NCBI GenBank assembly: GCA_937916845.1
Contig: CALFSK010000048.1
Span: 1-42,052 of the forward strand
Length of the DNA: 42,052 nucleotides
From: an uncultured Lactobacillus sp.
GTDB lineage: Bacteria > Bacillota > Bacilli > Lactobacillales > Lactobacillaceae
Direction of reading: 5' to 3'
Below are positions 34,801 to 42,052 of this stretch, one piece after another. Within the stretch, counting starts at the first letter, position 1, and each line of letters begins with the position of its first letter. The notes beneath the pieces are model-generated. The model saw nothing but the letters and a program-made list of their open reading frames with translations. It ran no database searches and was not told where the DNA came from. Both the position numbers and the translations under genes were made by a program.

Positions 34801-35139
34801 TTAGTGACTGAAAGAAAGTAACGAATTGAGAATAGTTGCGAATAATGCAAAATATAAGACAAAGATTGCAATGGCAAGAATGAATTGTACGATTCCGGCA
34901 CGGTTCCAAGTTGCTTGGACCGCTTTGAAAGTTTCGACATCTTTGTAATCGCCTTTTTGCCAAGCCCAGTCATTACCTTTGAAGCCAACGACGAATACCC
35001 AAACGATGTTGAAAAATGGAATTAATGTTAGTAATGGTAAATACGTCTTGTTACCGATCCCCCAAATAAAGCTGAACATGAACGCGCCCCAGTTCCAGCC
35101 TTTAACTTCGTCAGGAACAAGTTTCCCGTTTTCTTCCAT
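34801..35139 (-). CDS. small tryptophan-rich membrane protein, 112 residues
   Basis: The N-terminal segment KGWNWGAFMFSFIWGIGNKTY precedes two membrane helices (LLTLIPFFNIVWVFVVGF and a C-terminal one from about residue 85). Proteins with this WNWGAF.W.IWGI pattern are common in Gram-positive bacteria and have no known function. Some are labelled ribonuclease G, which nothing here supports. The gene is monocistronic with a GGGGGAA ribosome site, an AGTATA (-10 TATACT on its own strand, 35204-35209) upstream and its own terminator. Confidence 0.8.
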   Translation of the reverse strand: MEENGKLVPDEVKGWNWGAFMFSFIWGIGNKTYLPLLTLIPFFNIVWVFVVGFKGNDWAWQKGDYKDVETFKAVQATWNRAGIVQFILAIAIFVLYFALFATILNSLLSFSH

Positions 35140-35314
35140 GATGATTCCCCCAAAATTTGCCAGCTTTTTACGACGTCGGTATTTGGTCGTTACTACTAAA
35201 ATCAGTATACCTAATCGAAAATCGCTTGAATAGGGGATTTACGAAAATGATACATCAACTTTCAGAAAATTAGCCGTTGATAAGAGTTGCTTATTTTTGA
35301 AAAACAAATTAATA

Positions 35315-35320
35315 TATAAT
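35315..35320 (+). promoter_or_regulatory. -10 box of yqeG operon
   Basis: A consensus TATAAT about 143 bases before yqeG. No good -35 is at the usual distance. It would give a leader containing the nested stems described next. Confidence 0.5.
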
Positions 35321-35340
35321 GATGACTAAAAACGTCTTTT

Positions 35341-35426
35341 AAGGCGCTAGAATCCGACTAATCTGGCTTTTTGAATCGGTATTTACGGATTCAGTATGAT
35401 AAAATGGGCTAGTAGGGTAACGCCTT
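35341..35426 (+). promoter_or_regulatory. candidate structured leader of yqeG operon
   Basis: Nested pairing is possible: AAGGCG (35341-35346) with CGCCTT (35421-35426), CTAG (35347-35350) with CTAG (35409-35412), and AATCCG (35351-35356) with CGGATT (35386-35391). No terminator run is present. The family is unknown. Confidence 0.4.
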
Positions 35427-35462
35427 GAACCAATAATTTAGCGAGAAGCGAAGGGGATAACG

Positions 35463-35990
35463 ATGATTAAGCAATTTAAACCAACTTGGATGATACCAGC
35501 AATCTATAATGTCACACCCGCGCAGTTACGTGCGCAGGGGATTAAAGCGGTGTTTGCCGATTTAGACAATACACTGATTGCCTGGGATAATCCGGATGGT
35601 ACCCCGGAGCTGAAAAAGTGGATGCACGCATTACAAGACGCGGGGATTCCGTTAGTTGTGGTTTCCAATAACTCGGAGCCCCGGATTGCTAAAGCATTAG
35701 CAGCCTTAGAGTTACCATTCGTGTCGCGGGCATTAAAGCCGTTACCATTAGGTATTGCGAAGGCTCGACATAATTTGAACCTACGTCGTAGTGAAGTGGT
35801 GATGGTCGGTGACCAGTATATTACTGACATGTGGGCGGCGCATTTAGCCGGCGTCAGCAGTATTTTAGTGCGGCCGTTAGTGACGACCGACGCTTGGAAT
35901 ACGCGGATCAATCGCTTTTTTGAACGCTTTATTAAGTTACGGTTAGCACATTTATATCCAGACATGCATTTTCAGGAGGAACTTAAATAG
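35463..35990 (+). CDS. yqeG: YqeG family HAD phosphatase
   Basis: This is a 175-residue HAD-type phosphatase with the catalytic DLDNTLIAWD (nucleophile plus acid Asp), VVSNNSEPR and the late VGDQYITDMWAA. The substrate is unknown. Bacterial relatives of this type resemble the mitochondrial phosphatidylglycerophosphate phosphatase PTPMT-like/Gep4 group, but function here is inference. It heads an operon with yqeH, with which it overlaps by one base. Confidence 0.92.
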   Translation: MIKQFKPTWMIPAIYNVTPAQLRAQGIKAVFADLDNTLIAWDNPDGTPELKKWMHALQDAGIPLVVVSNNSEPRIAKALAALELPFVSRALKPLPLGIAKARHNLNLRRSEVVMVGDQYITDMWAAHLAGVSSILVRPLVTTDAWNTRINRFFERFIKLRLAHLYPDMHFQEELK

Positions 35991-37126
35991 TGAGTGAAAC
36001 ATCTCAAGAAACTTTATATTGTATCGGCTGTGGAGCAGCAATCCAAACAACTGATCCTGACGCAGCGGGTTACACCCCAGCGAGTGCTTTAAAGAAAGCA
36101 ATGGACAGTGAAACGCGTGACTTATATTGTCAACGCTGCTTCCGGTTACGGCATTACAACGAAATCGTTCCCGTTGCGTTAAGCGATGACGATTTCCGTC
36201 GGTTACTCGCGACTATTCGTGAAGCCGACGCACTAGTCGTCTACGTCGTTGATATCTTTGACTTGAACGGTAGCATCATTCCCGGACTCCAACGGTTCGT
36301 TGGGGACAATCCGGTCTTGCTAGTCGGTAATAAGGAAGACGTCTTACCACGGCAGTTACGACGGACTAAGCTACGCGAATGGATGAACCAACAAGTTCGT
36401 GCACAGGGCATTAAGCCTGTCGACGTGGCGTTGACGAGTGCCAAAAAGGGCCACGCCATCGACGACTTATTAGCTTTAATTGAAAAGTATCGGCGGGGCC
36501 GCGACGTTTACGTCGTTGGGGTTACTAATGTCGGTAAATCGACCTTGATCAACCGTATCATTGCGAACAACACGGGCTTGAAAGATCTCATTACGACGTC
36601 ACGGTTCCCAGGAACGACGTTGGACAAGATTGAAATTCCGTTGGATGACGGGCACAAGATGGTCGACACCCCTGGGATTATCCATCCTGAACAAATGGCG
36701 CACGTTTTGAGTGGTGATGATTTGAAATTGGTCTCACCTCAAAAAGAAATTCGTCCAAAGGGATACCAACTTGGTAACGGCCAGACGTTGTTCTTAGGTG
36801 GGGTTGCGCGGTTAGACATTATCGACACCATCAAACCAGCCGGGACCGTTTACGTGGACAACAACTTACCACTTCACCGGACGCGGACTGAAAACGCCGA
36901 CAACTTTTATGAGAAGCACGTTGGTGAATTAATCACACCGCCAACTGGTGATGCCGTCAAGGACTTCCCACCGTTAGTGCGGCATGAATTTAAGACCACG
37001 ACCGTTAGTGACGTGGTATTTGAAGGTTTAGGCTGGGTTACTGTTCCAGCTGATACCCGAGTTGCGGGCTGGGCACCGAAGGGTGTGGACGTCTTGACGC
37101 GTTCTGCCATGATCAATAAAAATTAG
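35990..37126 (+). CDS. yqeH: YqeH, circularly permuted GTPase for 30S ribosome assembly
   Basis: This is a 378-residue GTPase required for small-subunit maturation. An N-terminal treble-clef zinc finger has Cys11, Cys14, Cys47 and Cys50. The G motifs come in permuted order: NKEDV (G4), TSAKKG (G5), then GVTNVGKSTL (G1) and DTPG (G3). A C-terminal RNA-binding region follows. GTG start overlaps the yqeG stop by one base, with AGGAGG ten bases before. Confidence 0.95.
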   Translation: MSETSQETLYCIGCGAAIQTTDPDAAGYTPASALKKAMDSETRDLYCQRCFRLRHYNEIVPVALSDDDFRRLLATIREADALVVYVVDIFDLNGSIIPGLQRFVGDNPVLLVGNKEDVLPRQLRRTKLREWMNQQVRAQGIKPVDVALTSAKKGHAIDDLLALIEKYRRGRDVYVVGVTNVGKSTLINRIIANNTGLKDLITTSRFPGTTLDKIEIPLDDGHKMVDTPGIIHPEQMAHVLSGDDLKLVSPQKEIRPKGYQLGNGQTLFLGGVARLDIIDTIKPAGTVYVDNNLPLHRTRTENADNFYEKHVGELITPPTGDAVKDFPPLVRHEFKTTTVSDVVFEGLGWVTVPADTRVAGWAPKGVDVLTRSAMINKN

Positions 37127-37141
37127 GAGTACGTTTAATTA

Positions 37142-37456
37142 ATGGAAAACTTACGTGGAAAACAAAAACACTACTTACGTGGAGAAGCGCATAACATGCG
37201 GCCACTCTTTGCAGTAGGTAAAAATGGTTTAACTGACGAATGGTTATCGCAATTAGTTGGTGCGCTGGACAAGCGTGAACTGATTAAAGTAAACATTTTA
37301 CAAAATGCCGACGTGACGACCGCTGAAGTAAAGGACGCCATTGAAAGCAAGACCCCAATCACAGTCGTACAAACGATTGGTCGGGTATTAGTCCTCTACT
37401 TACAAGCGAGTCACGATGACGATCGGCGCTATTCAGTCGAAGTCGAGAAGTTGTAG
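37142..37456 (+). CDS. yhbY: YhbY/YqeI CRM-domain RNA-binding protein
   Basis: This is a 104-residue single CRM domain protein associated with pre-50S ribosomal subunits. Visible are LRGKQKHYLRGEAHNMRPLF at the start, the GKNGLTDEW loop typical of the RNA-binding GxxG turn, and the IGRVLVLY strand. It begins 15 bases after yqeH, with AGGAG overlapping the previous stop. In Bacillus aroE lies between these two genes; it is missing here. Confidence 0.94.
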   Translation: MENLRGKQKHYLRGEAHNMRPLFAVGKNGLTDEWLSQLVGALDKRELIKVNILQNADVTTAEVKDAIESKTPITVVQTIGRVLVLYLQASHDDDRRYSVEVEKL

Positions 37457-37469
37457 GGAGGAATAACGG

Positions 37470-38105
37470 GTGCATACGGTTAATCAAACAGCGACGAAGG
37501 TCCTAACGGAGACGGTGACGAATTTACCGCACCGACGCGTTGGTATTTTAGGTGGCACGTTTAACCCACCGCATTTAGGGCATTTGATCATGGCCCAACA
37601 AGTTGGCGATCAGCTTGGATTGGATGAAGTCCGGTTTATGCCGGACGCGCAACCGCCCCACGTCGACGAAAAGAAGACGATTGCGGCGCAAGACCGGGTG
37701 AACATGGTTCAGGCGGCCATTGCGGACAATCCCTTATTTCGACTTGAAACGGCCGAAATCAAGCGGGGTGGCAAGAGCTACTCGTATGACACGATGAAAA
37801 TGCTCAAAGCACAACATCCCGATACCCAATATTATTTTATTATTGGTGGGGACATGGTCGATTACTTGCACACGTGGTATCACATTGATGACTTGCTAAA
37901 ACTGGTCACTTTTGTGGGTATCAAGCGGACTGGTTACCCGACAACGAGTCGTTATCCAGTGATCTGGGTCGACGCGCCGTTGATCGATGTCAGTTCGACG
38001 GCGATTCGTAAAAAAATTAACCACGGTCACACGGTTCGGTACCTTGTGCCGGATGCAGTGGCCGCTTATATTGAGGAGCATCATCTTTATGAGCAAAACG
38101 ATTAA
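37470..38105 (+). CDS. nadD: nicotinate-nucleotide adenylyltransferase
   Basis: This 211-residue enzyme makes nicotinate adenine dinucleotide from NaMN and ATP in NAD synthesis. The nucleotidyltransferase loop GGTFNPPHLGHL and the late SSTAIRKKI are present, with FIIGGDMVDYLHTW between. GTG 37470 follows AGGGAGGA by seven bases. The first ~20 residues extend beyond the catalytic core. The end overlaps yqeK by 17 bases. Confidence 0.95.
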   Translation: MHTVNQTATKVLTETVTNLPHRRVGILGGTFNPPHLGHLIMAQQVGDQLGLDEVRFMPDAQPPHVDEKKTIAAQDRVNMVQAAIADNPLFRLETAEIKRGGKSYSYDTMKMLKAQHPDTQYYFIIGGDMVDYLHTWYHIDDLLKLVTFVGIKRTGYPTTSRYPVIWVDAPLIDVSSTAIRKKINHGHTVRYLVPDAVAAYIEEHHLYEQND

Positions 38106-38706
38106 GTACCAGGAAAACCTTGTGCCGTATACGCACGAAGAATTGATGGCCAAGGTTGCCGCACAGTTAACGGATAAACGTTATCAGCATTGTCTGCGCG
38201 TTGAAACGACGGCCCGGGAATTAGCAAAAGCTAACGGGGTCGACGTCGAGCTAGCAGGGATCACCGGATTACTTCATGATTACGCGAAGCAACGCGACGA
38301 TGCGACGTTCATTGACCTGATTAAGACGCGCGGCATGGACCCGAACTTAGTTTCGTACGGGAACGGGGTCTGGCACGGTTACGTGGGTGCTGAGCTGATC
38401 AAAGATGAGCTCCACATTTACAATGAAGCGATTTTAAACGCGGTGCGCCTGCATACCGTTGGGGCACCAGTGATGACTAAACTTGAACAGATCGTGTTTA
38501 TGGCTGATTTTATTGAGCCTGCACGCGATTTTCCAGGGGTCGACGAAGCGCGCAAGGTGACGGAAAAGTCACTGGCCGCCGGGGTGCGTTATCAAATTCA
38601 ACACACTTTAGACTACCTCGTTCAAAAGGGTGCGCCGGTCTACCCACAAACGCTAGCAACTTATAACGCGTGGGTGGGTAAGATTCCCGCACTATTCAAT
38701 AAATAA
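38089..38706 (+). CDS. yqeK: YqeK, HD-domain diadenosine tetraphosphatase
   Basis: This is a 205-residue HD-fold hydrolase. The family splits Ap4A symmetrically to two ADP. HD motif residues are seen at RYQHCLRV, GLLHDYAKQ, NGVWHGYVGAEL, VRLHTVGA and MADFIEPARDF. The start ATG lies inside nadD with GAGGAG before it, so the two are coupled; further upstream in-frame codons would overlap nadD deeply. The yqeK-rsfS order is conserved in Firmicutes. Confidence 0.93.
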   Translation: MSKTIKYQENLVPYTHEELMAKVAAQLTDKRYQHCLRVETTARELAKANGVDVELAGITGLLHDYAKQRDDATFIDLIKTRGMDPNLVSYGNGVWHGYVGAELIKDELHIYNEAILNAVRLHTVGAPVMTKLEQIVFMADFIEPARDFPGVDEARKVTEKSLAAGVRYQIQHTLDYLVQKGAPVYPQTLATYNAWVGKIPALFNK

Positions 38707-38725
38707 ACATTTAAGGGAGAATTAC

Positions 38726-39082
38726 ATGGAAAGCAAAGAACTTTTAAAATTAACCGTTGAAGCAGCTGATGATAAGCGCGGTGAAGACATCGTCGCATTG
38801 GACGTTGCACAGGTCAGCTTAATGGCTGACTACTTTGTGATTGTTTCCGCAGATTCCAAGCGGCAGGTTCAAGCAATTGCTGATAATATCGTCGATTTTG
38901 TCCGGCAAGCCGGTTCAGACGTTAAGAGTGTCGAAGGTCGTACGGCCGGAGAATGGATCTTAGTTGATGCGGGCGACGTCATCGTGCACATCTTCCAAAA
39001 GGATGCCCGGTCACATTATAACTTGGAAAAGTTATGGTCGGATGCGCCATTGGTTGACGTTAAGCAGTGGGTCAACGCATAA
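38726..39082 (+). CDS. rsfS: ribosomal silencing factor RsfS
   Basis: This is a 118-residue factor of the Iojap/RsfS family that binds L14 and blocks subunit joining during starvation. Family segments are DYFVIVSADSKRQVQAIADN, EGRTAGEWILVDAGDVIVHIF and YNLEKLW. GGGAGA precedes the start. The stop codon is immediately followed by the ATG of the next gene. Confidence 0.96.
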   Translation: MESKELLKLTVEAADDKRGEDIVALDVAQVSLMADYFVIVSADSKRQVQAIADNIVDFVRQAGSDVKSVEGRTAGEWILVDAGDVIVHIFQKDARSHYNLEKLWSDAPLVDVKQWVNA

Positions 39083-39817
39083 ATGATTTATCAAACGTTT
39101 GCCGAACTTTACGACGAACTCTTCGATCCAGCCATGTACCAGCAATGGCTGGATTTTGTGCGTCGTGAAATTCCTGACCAAAATGGACAATTGTTAGAAC
39201 TCGCATGTGGGACCGGCCGTTTAGGGGTCTTGTTGGCCCAAGGCGGCTATCACGTGACTGGCCTGGACTTATCAGACAACATGTTGGCACTAGCACAAGA
39301 ACACGCCGATGAGGCCCAGGTCACGTTGCCGTTATTACAAGGCGACATGCTCGATCTATCTGAAATCGGGACCTTTGACGCGGTGACTTGTTTTGCCGAT
39401 TCGTTTTGTTATTTACCAGATATTGAAACGGTGCAAAAGGCGTTTGCCCAGGTGGCGAGTCACTTAACGCAAGACGGCAAGTTCTTATTCGATGTCATTA
39501 CGCCCCATCAGACGGATGATGTTTATCCGGGTTATATGTATAACTATCGGGATGATGAACGGGCCTTCATGTGGACGAGCTACGCGGGTGAAGAACCGCA
39601 CAGTGCCGAACACGACCTTAGCTTCTTTATTTATAATGAACATAAGGAATCCTTTGATGAGGTTAGTGAACTGCACCATGAGCGTACTTATGAACTACCA
39701 GCGTACCAGCAAGCTTTAGCAGCGGCTGGGTTTAGTCACGTTCGGGTAATGGCCGATTTCGGTCGTCAATCACCGGATGACCAAACGACGCGTTGGTTCT
39801 TTGAATGCCAGAAGTAG
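39083..39817 (+). CDS. yqeM: class I SAM-dependent methyltransferase, YqeM-like
   Basis: This is a 244-residue Rossmann-fold methyltransferase. The SAM motif LLELACGTGRLGVLL and the following HVTGLDLSDNMLALAQ are clear, as is the GTFDAVTCFADSFCYL segment. The substrate is unknown. It starts directly after rsfS without a gap, matching the yqeK-rsfS-yqeM order of Bacillus. Confidence 0.9.
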   Translation: MIYQTFAELYDELFDPAMYQQWLDFVRREIPDQNGQLLELACGTGRLGVLLAQGGYHVTGLDLSDNMLALAQEHADEAQVTLPLLQGDMLDLSEIGTFDAVTCFADSFCYLPDIETVQKAFAQVASHLTQDGKFLFDVITPHQTDDVYPGYMYNYRDDERAFMWTSYAGEEPHSAEHDLSFFIYNEHKESFDEVSELHHERTYELPAYQQALAAAGFSHVRVMADFGRQSPDDQTTRWFFECQK

Positions 39818-39835
39818 ATTAGGGGAGGTGGCCAA

Positions 39836-40984
39836 ATGCGGGCCGTTGGTTTAATAACTGAATACAACCCACTGCATAATGGCCACCGCTACCATCTTCA
39901 GCAGGCCAAGCAATTGAGTGGCGCTGACTGCACGGTTGCGGTGATGAGCGGCAATTGGCTACAACGTGGCGAGCCGGCTATTTTAGACAAGTGGACGCGC
40001 GCGCAATTGGCACTCCAAGCGGGGGTTGACCTAGTGGTTGAACTTCCCGTTTTTTACGCCACTCAGCCCGCGCACCTGTTTGCCCGCGGTGGGGTCGAAA
40101 TCTTAGGCGCTTTAGGCGTTGATAGTCTCGTTTTTGGTGCTGAGCACCCGGAATTGGACTTTGAGCGTCTGACGACGGCGTTAGCCGAGCATACGGGCGC
40201 GTTTAAGCACTACAACGCCACCTACGCGACCCAGTTCAACGCAGCCTTAAAAGCAGCCACTGGGGTCACGCTGACGCACGCGAATGACATGCTTAGCTTT
40301 TGTTATTACGTCGCTAATCAGCAACTGGCGCACCCAATGACCTTGATCCCAATTCAGCGTCAACACGCTGATCACGGGGAAGCGGCAATCACTGATACGC
40401 ACTTTGCAAGTGGGACCGCTGTTCGCAAGGCGGCCTTTGCCCAGCAGTGGGACGAGCTAGCCGGAGTTGTGCCGGAAAATACCTTACACCAGTTACGGAC
40501 GCAAAGGTTGCAACGCTGGGATGACTTTTGGCCGTTATTACAATATCAACTTTTGACGGCCAGTATCGCACAAAGCGGATCGTATGACCAAATGGCGGAG
40601 GGGCTCGAGTACCGGATGCATGAAATGGCCCAGACGGCGACTAATTTCGATGATTTTATTCACCAAGTTAAGTCTAAGCGGTATACGTACACTCGCTTGC
40701 AACGGGTCGCAACCGCGGCACTCTTGCAACTGACACAAGCGGAGGTACAGCGAGCGCAGACCCAAAACTACGTACGCGTTTTGGGATTTAACACTACTGG
40801 TCAAGCTTACTTACACCAAGTCAAAAAATCATTATCGTTACCACTATATACAAAAATTAATAAAGATTTGCGGCTACACGCCCTTAGCTTAGATTACCGG
40901 GCTGGGCGGGTCTACCAACTGATTAACGGGGCTTCACAAGACCTTTATCGCAAACCATGGCGATTAGATGAGTCGTTCGGTTGA
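39836..40984 (+). CDS. tmcAL: tRNA(Met) cytidine acetate ligase TmcAL (YlbM)
   Basis: This is a 382-residue nucleotidyltransferase-like enzyme. TmcAL of Bacillus makes N4-acetylcytidine at the wobble base of elongator tRNA-Met from acetate and ATP. The N-terminal GLITEYNPLHNGHRYHL carries the HIGH-like motif (HNGH), with MSGNWLQRGEPAILDKW following, and the C-terminal helical domain holds the RNA-binding part. GGAGGTGG precedes the start. In Bacillus ylbM lies beside ylbN and rpmF, as it does here. Confidence 0.93.
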   Translation: MRAVGLITEYNPLHNGHRYHLQQAKQLSGADCTVAVMSGNWLQRGEPAILDKWTRAQLALQAGVDLVVELPVFYATQPAHLFARGGVEILGALGVDSLVFGAEHPELDFERLTTALAEHTGAFKHYNATYATQFNAALKAATGVTLTHANDMLSFCYYVANQQLAHPMTLIPIQRQHADHGEAAITDTHFASGTAVRKAAFAQQWDELAGVVPENTLHQLRTQRLQRWDDFWPLLQYQLLTASIAQSGSYDQMAEGLEYRMHEMAQTATNFDDFIHQVKSKRYTYTRLQRVATAALLQLTQAEVQRAQTQNYVRVLGFNTTGQAYLHQVKKSLSLPLYTKINKDLRLHALSLDYRAGRVYQLINGASQDLYRKPWRLDESFG

Positions 40985-41051
40985 CCTGTCGCCACTTTCT
41001 TGGTAGAGTAGTGAACGTTGATGGGCTTTTTTAGCTGTCAAGGAAAAAACA

Positions 41052-41080
41052 TTGACAAAGAATTTTTACACAGGTATAAT
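41052..41080 (+). promoter_or_regulatory. promoter of ylbN-rpmF operon
   Basis: Perfect TTGACA (41052-41057), 17-base spacer, perfect TATAAT (41075-41080). It is the strongest promoter in the window, fitting a ribosomal protein gene. Confidence 0.95.
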
Positions 41081-41108
41081 TTATCACGTTGCATTAGGAG
41101 GTCTTTAA

Positions 41109-41663
41109 ATGAAATGGTCACTTTCACAGCTGAAAAGCTACCGTGAAGCACCACTTCAGTTTGATGAAGCGTTGGATTTAAAACATCCCCTGATGACGCG
41201 TTACCCAGAAATTATTGACGTTAAGTCCGTTCACGCAAAGGGCTACGTCAGTTATGATAAGGATAACGTTTTAATCTCAGCGACGATCGACGCAACGATT
41301 ACGTTGCCATCGAGCCGGTCGCTGACGCCAGTTGACGTTCCGCTGGCCTTTCAAATGACAGAATATTATGTCCCAGAGGGAACTGACTTGAGTCGGTTTG
41401 ACGAGGAACAGGATACGGTAATTATTTTACCGGAAGATGATATTTTGGATTTTGATGTCGCTGTGGAGGATAATATTTTAATTCATATCCCCATGCAGAT
41501 TCTTTCTGAAGCTGAGTTAGACGGTGGCCCGATGCCAACTGGCAAAGGGTGGGAAGTCTTAACCGAAGACGACCTTGCCGATCAAGCTGCAGAACTTAAA
41601 ACTGTTGATCCGCGTTTAGCTAAATTGAAAAACCTGTTCCCTGATCAGGAAACCCAGGATTAA
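41109..41663 (+). CDS. ylbN: YceD/YlbN family protein (DUF177)
   Basis: This is a 184-residue acidic protein of the DUF177 family, associated with 23S rRNA metabolism or large-subunit assembly and nearly always encoded before rpmF. The family core VKSVHAKGYVSYDKDNVLISATIDATITLPSSRSL and the late DPRLAKLKNLF are visible. It has no membrane segment. AGGAGG precedes the start. Confidence 0.92.
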   Translation: MKWSLSQLKSYREAPLQFDEALDLKHPLMTRYPEIIDVKSVHAKGYVSYDKDNVLISATIDATITLPSSRSLTPVDVPLAFQMTEYYVPEGTDLSRFDEEQDTVIILPEDDILDFDVAVEDNILIHIPMQILSEAELDGGPMPTGKGWEVLTEDDLADQAAELKTVDPRLAKLKNLFPDQETQD

Positions 41664-41722
41664 ATTAGCTAAACCTATCAAAACATCACATTTGTGAAAT
41701 TATTTTAAGGAGGTGTTCGTTG

Positions 41723-41902
41723 ATGGCTGTACCTAAGAGAAGAACATCAAAGATGCGTAAACGCAACCGTCGTGGTCATATTAAATTGGCTACGCCTAAT
41801 TTGGCACCATGCCCAAATTGTGGTGAATTACGTTTATCTCACCGTGTTTGCCCAAGTTGTGGATTCTACAATGGCAAGCAAGTCGTTAAAGTAAACAACT
41901 AA
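41723..41902 (+). CDS. rpmF: 50S ribosomal protein L32 (zinc-containing form)
   Basis: This is a 59-residue basic protein with the family start [19 protein letters not shown]. Two CxxC pairs (Cys30, Cys33, Cys43, Cys46) show the zinc-binding C+ form; a zinc-free paralogue may exist elsewhere. AAGGAGGTG (41707-41715) supports ATG 41723 over a TTG three bases earlier. Co-transcribed with ylbN. Confidence 0.97.
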   Translation: MAVPKRRTSKMRKRNRRGHIKLATPNLAPCPNCGELRLSHRVCPSCGFYNGKQVVKVNN

Positions 41903-41975
41903 TTTTGATTAGCTGATGAAAAACGTCAGTGCGGCCATGGCGCATGACACTTTTCTTTACAATCTAACGATTTTA

Positions 41976-42000
41976 AAAACTCGCTTAGGCGAGTTTTTTT
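41976..42000 (+). terminator. terminator after rpmF
   Basis: The perfect 9-bp stem AAAACTCGC / GCGAGTTTT is followed by a T run. The last bases of the window beyond it hold no gene I can support. Confidence 0.92.
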
Positions 42001-42052
42001 GGCTCTTTGTCAACGGCTGTTGATGAGGAACTTTATGAGGAAACCAATTCAT

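Noticed and set aside
42022..42052. Start of another gene at the right edge (ATG followed by an open frame)
   Set aside because: Too short to judge; no ribosome site of convincing strength.

Overview
The window looks like a chromosomal segment of a lactic acid bacterium of the Lactiplantibacillus plantarum group. The protein sequences, mid-range GC, strong GGAGG ribosome binding sites and extended -10 promoters (TGnTATAAT) point that way. So does the gene order, which follows Bacillus/Lactobacillus blocks (prsA/yhaH/hit/ecsAB, ytmP-trmB, ytpR-sftA-murC, polA-mutM-coaE-nrdR-dnaB-dnaI, infC-rpmI-rplT, yqeGH-yhbY-nadD-yqeK-rsfS-yqeM, ylbM-ylbN-rpmF). The species call is an inference from recognised proteins, not from a search. 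I see no insertion sequence, prophage, CRISPR array, rRNA or tRNA gene.

Layout. 1-5.6 kb: NADH oxidase, an EAL/GGDEF pair for cyclic-di-GMP turnover, an Ldh2-type dehydrogenase and a small unknown gene behind a CcpA-type cre site. 5.7-14.3 kb: secretion and envelope genes (prsA foldase, yhaH-like protein, hit, ecsAB), then ytmP-trmB, a Fic protein whose catalytic histidine is replaced, and a bacterial PH-domain pair. 14.3-16.8 kb: a more AT-rich accessory stretch with small membrane proteins of unknown role and two tiny ORFs. 16.8-30.3 kb: tRNA-binding YtpR, the SftA DNA translocase, murC, a Bax-inhibitor-1-like membrane protein, and a repair/replication run (polA, mutM, coaE, nrdR, dnaB, dnaI). 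30.3-34.4 kb: a T-box-controlled thrS and the infC-rpmI-rplT operon with its leader. 34.8-42 kb: a small membrane protein, then the ribosome-maturation/NAD operon yqeG to tmcAL, and ylbN-rpmF under a consensus promoter.

The most interesting non-coding signal is a family of intergenic elements. A 27-nt box (core GCACACC..NCTGCCCGACGAAGCGG) occurs five times (5.6, 15.7, 22.0, 30.7 and 34.7 kb), always on the + strand and always between transcription units. Two copies (21831-21994 and 34470-34726) share a larger unit. In that unit an 8-bp hairpin keeps its loop while three of its base pairs change in a compensated way, and one copy also has a 14-nt closing stem around four hairpins. A third copy (30544-30714) is a long inverted repeat enclosing two further hairpins. 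This pattern suggests a structured RNA or a mobile structured repeat that I cannot assign to a known family.

Genes work together in clear groups: replication restart and initiation (polA, dnaB, dnaI), dNTP control (nrdR) and CoA synthesis (coaE); translation (thrS, infC, rpmI, rplT, rpmF, trmB, tmcAL, yqeH, yhbY, rsfS); cell wall and division (murC, sftA); secretion (prsA, ecsAB).
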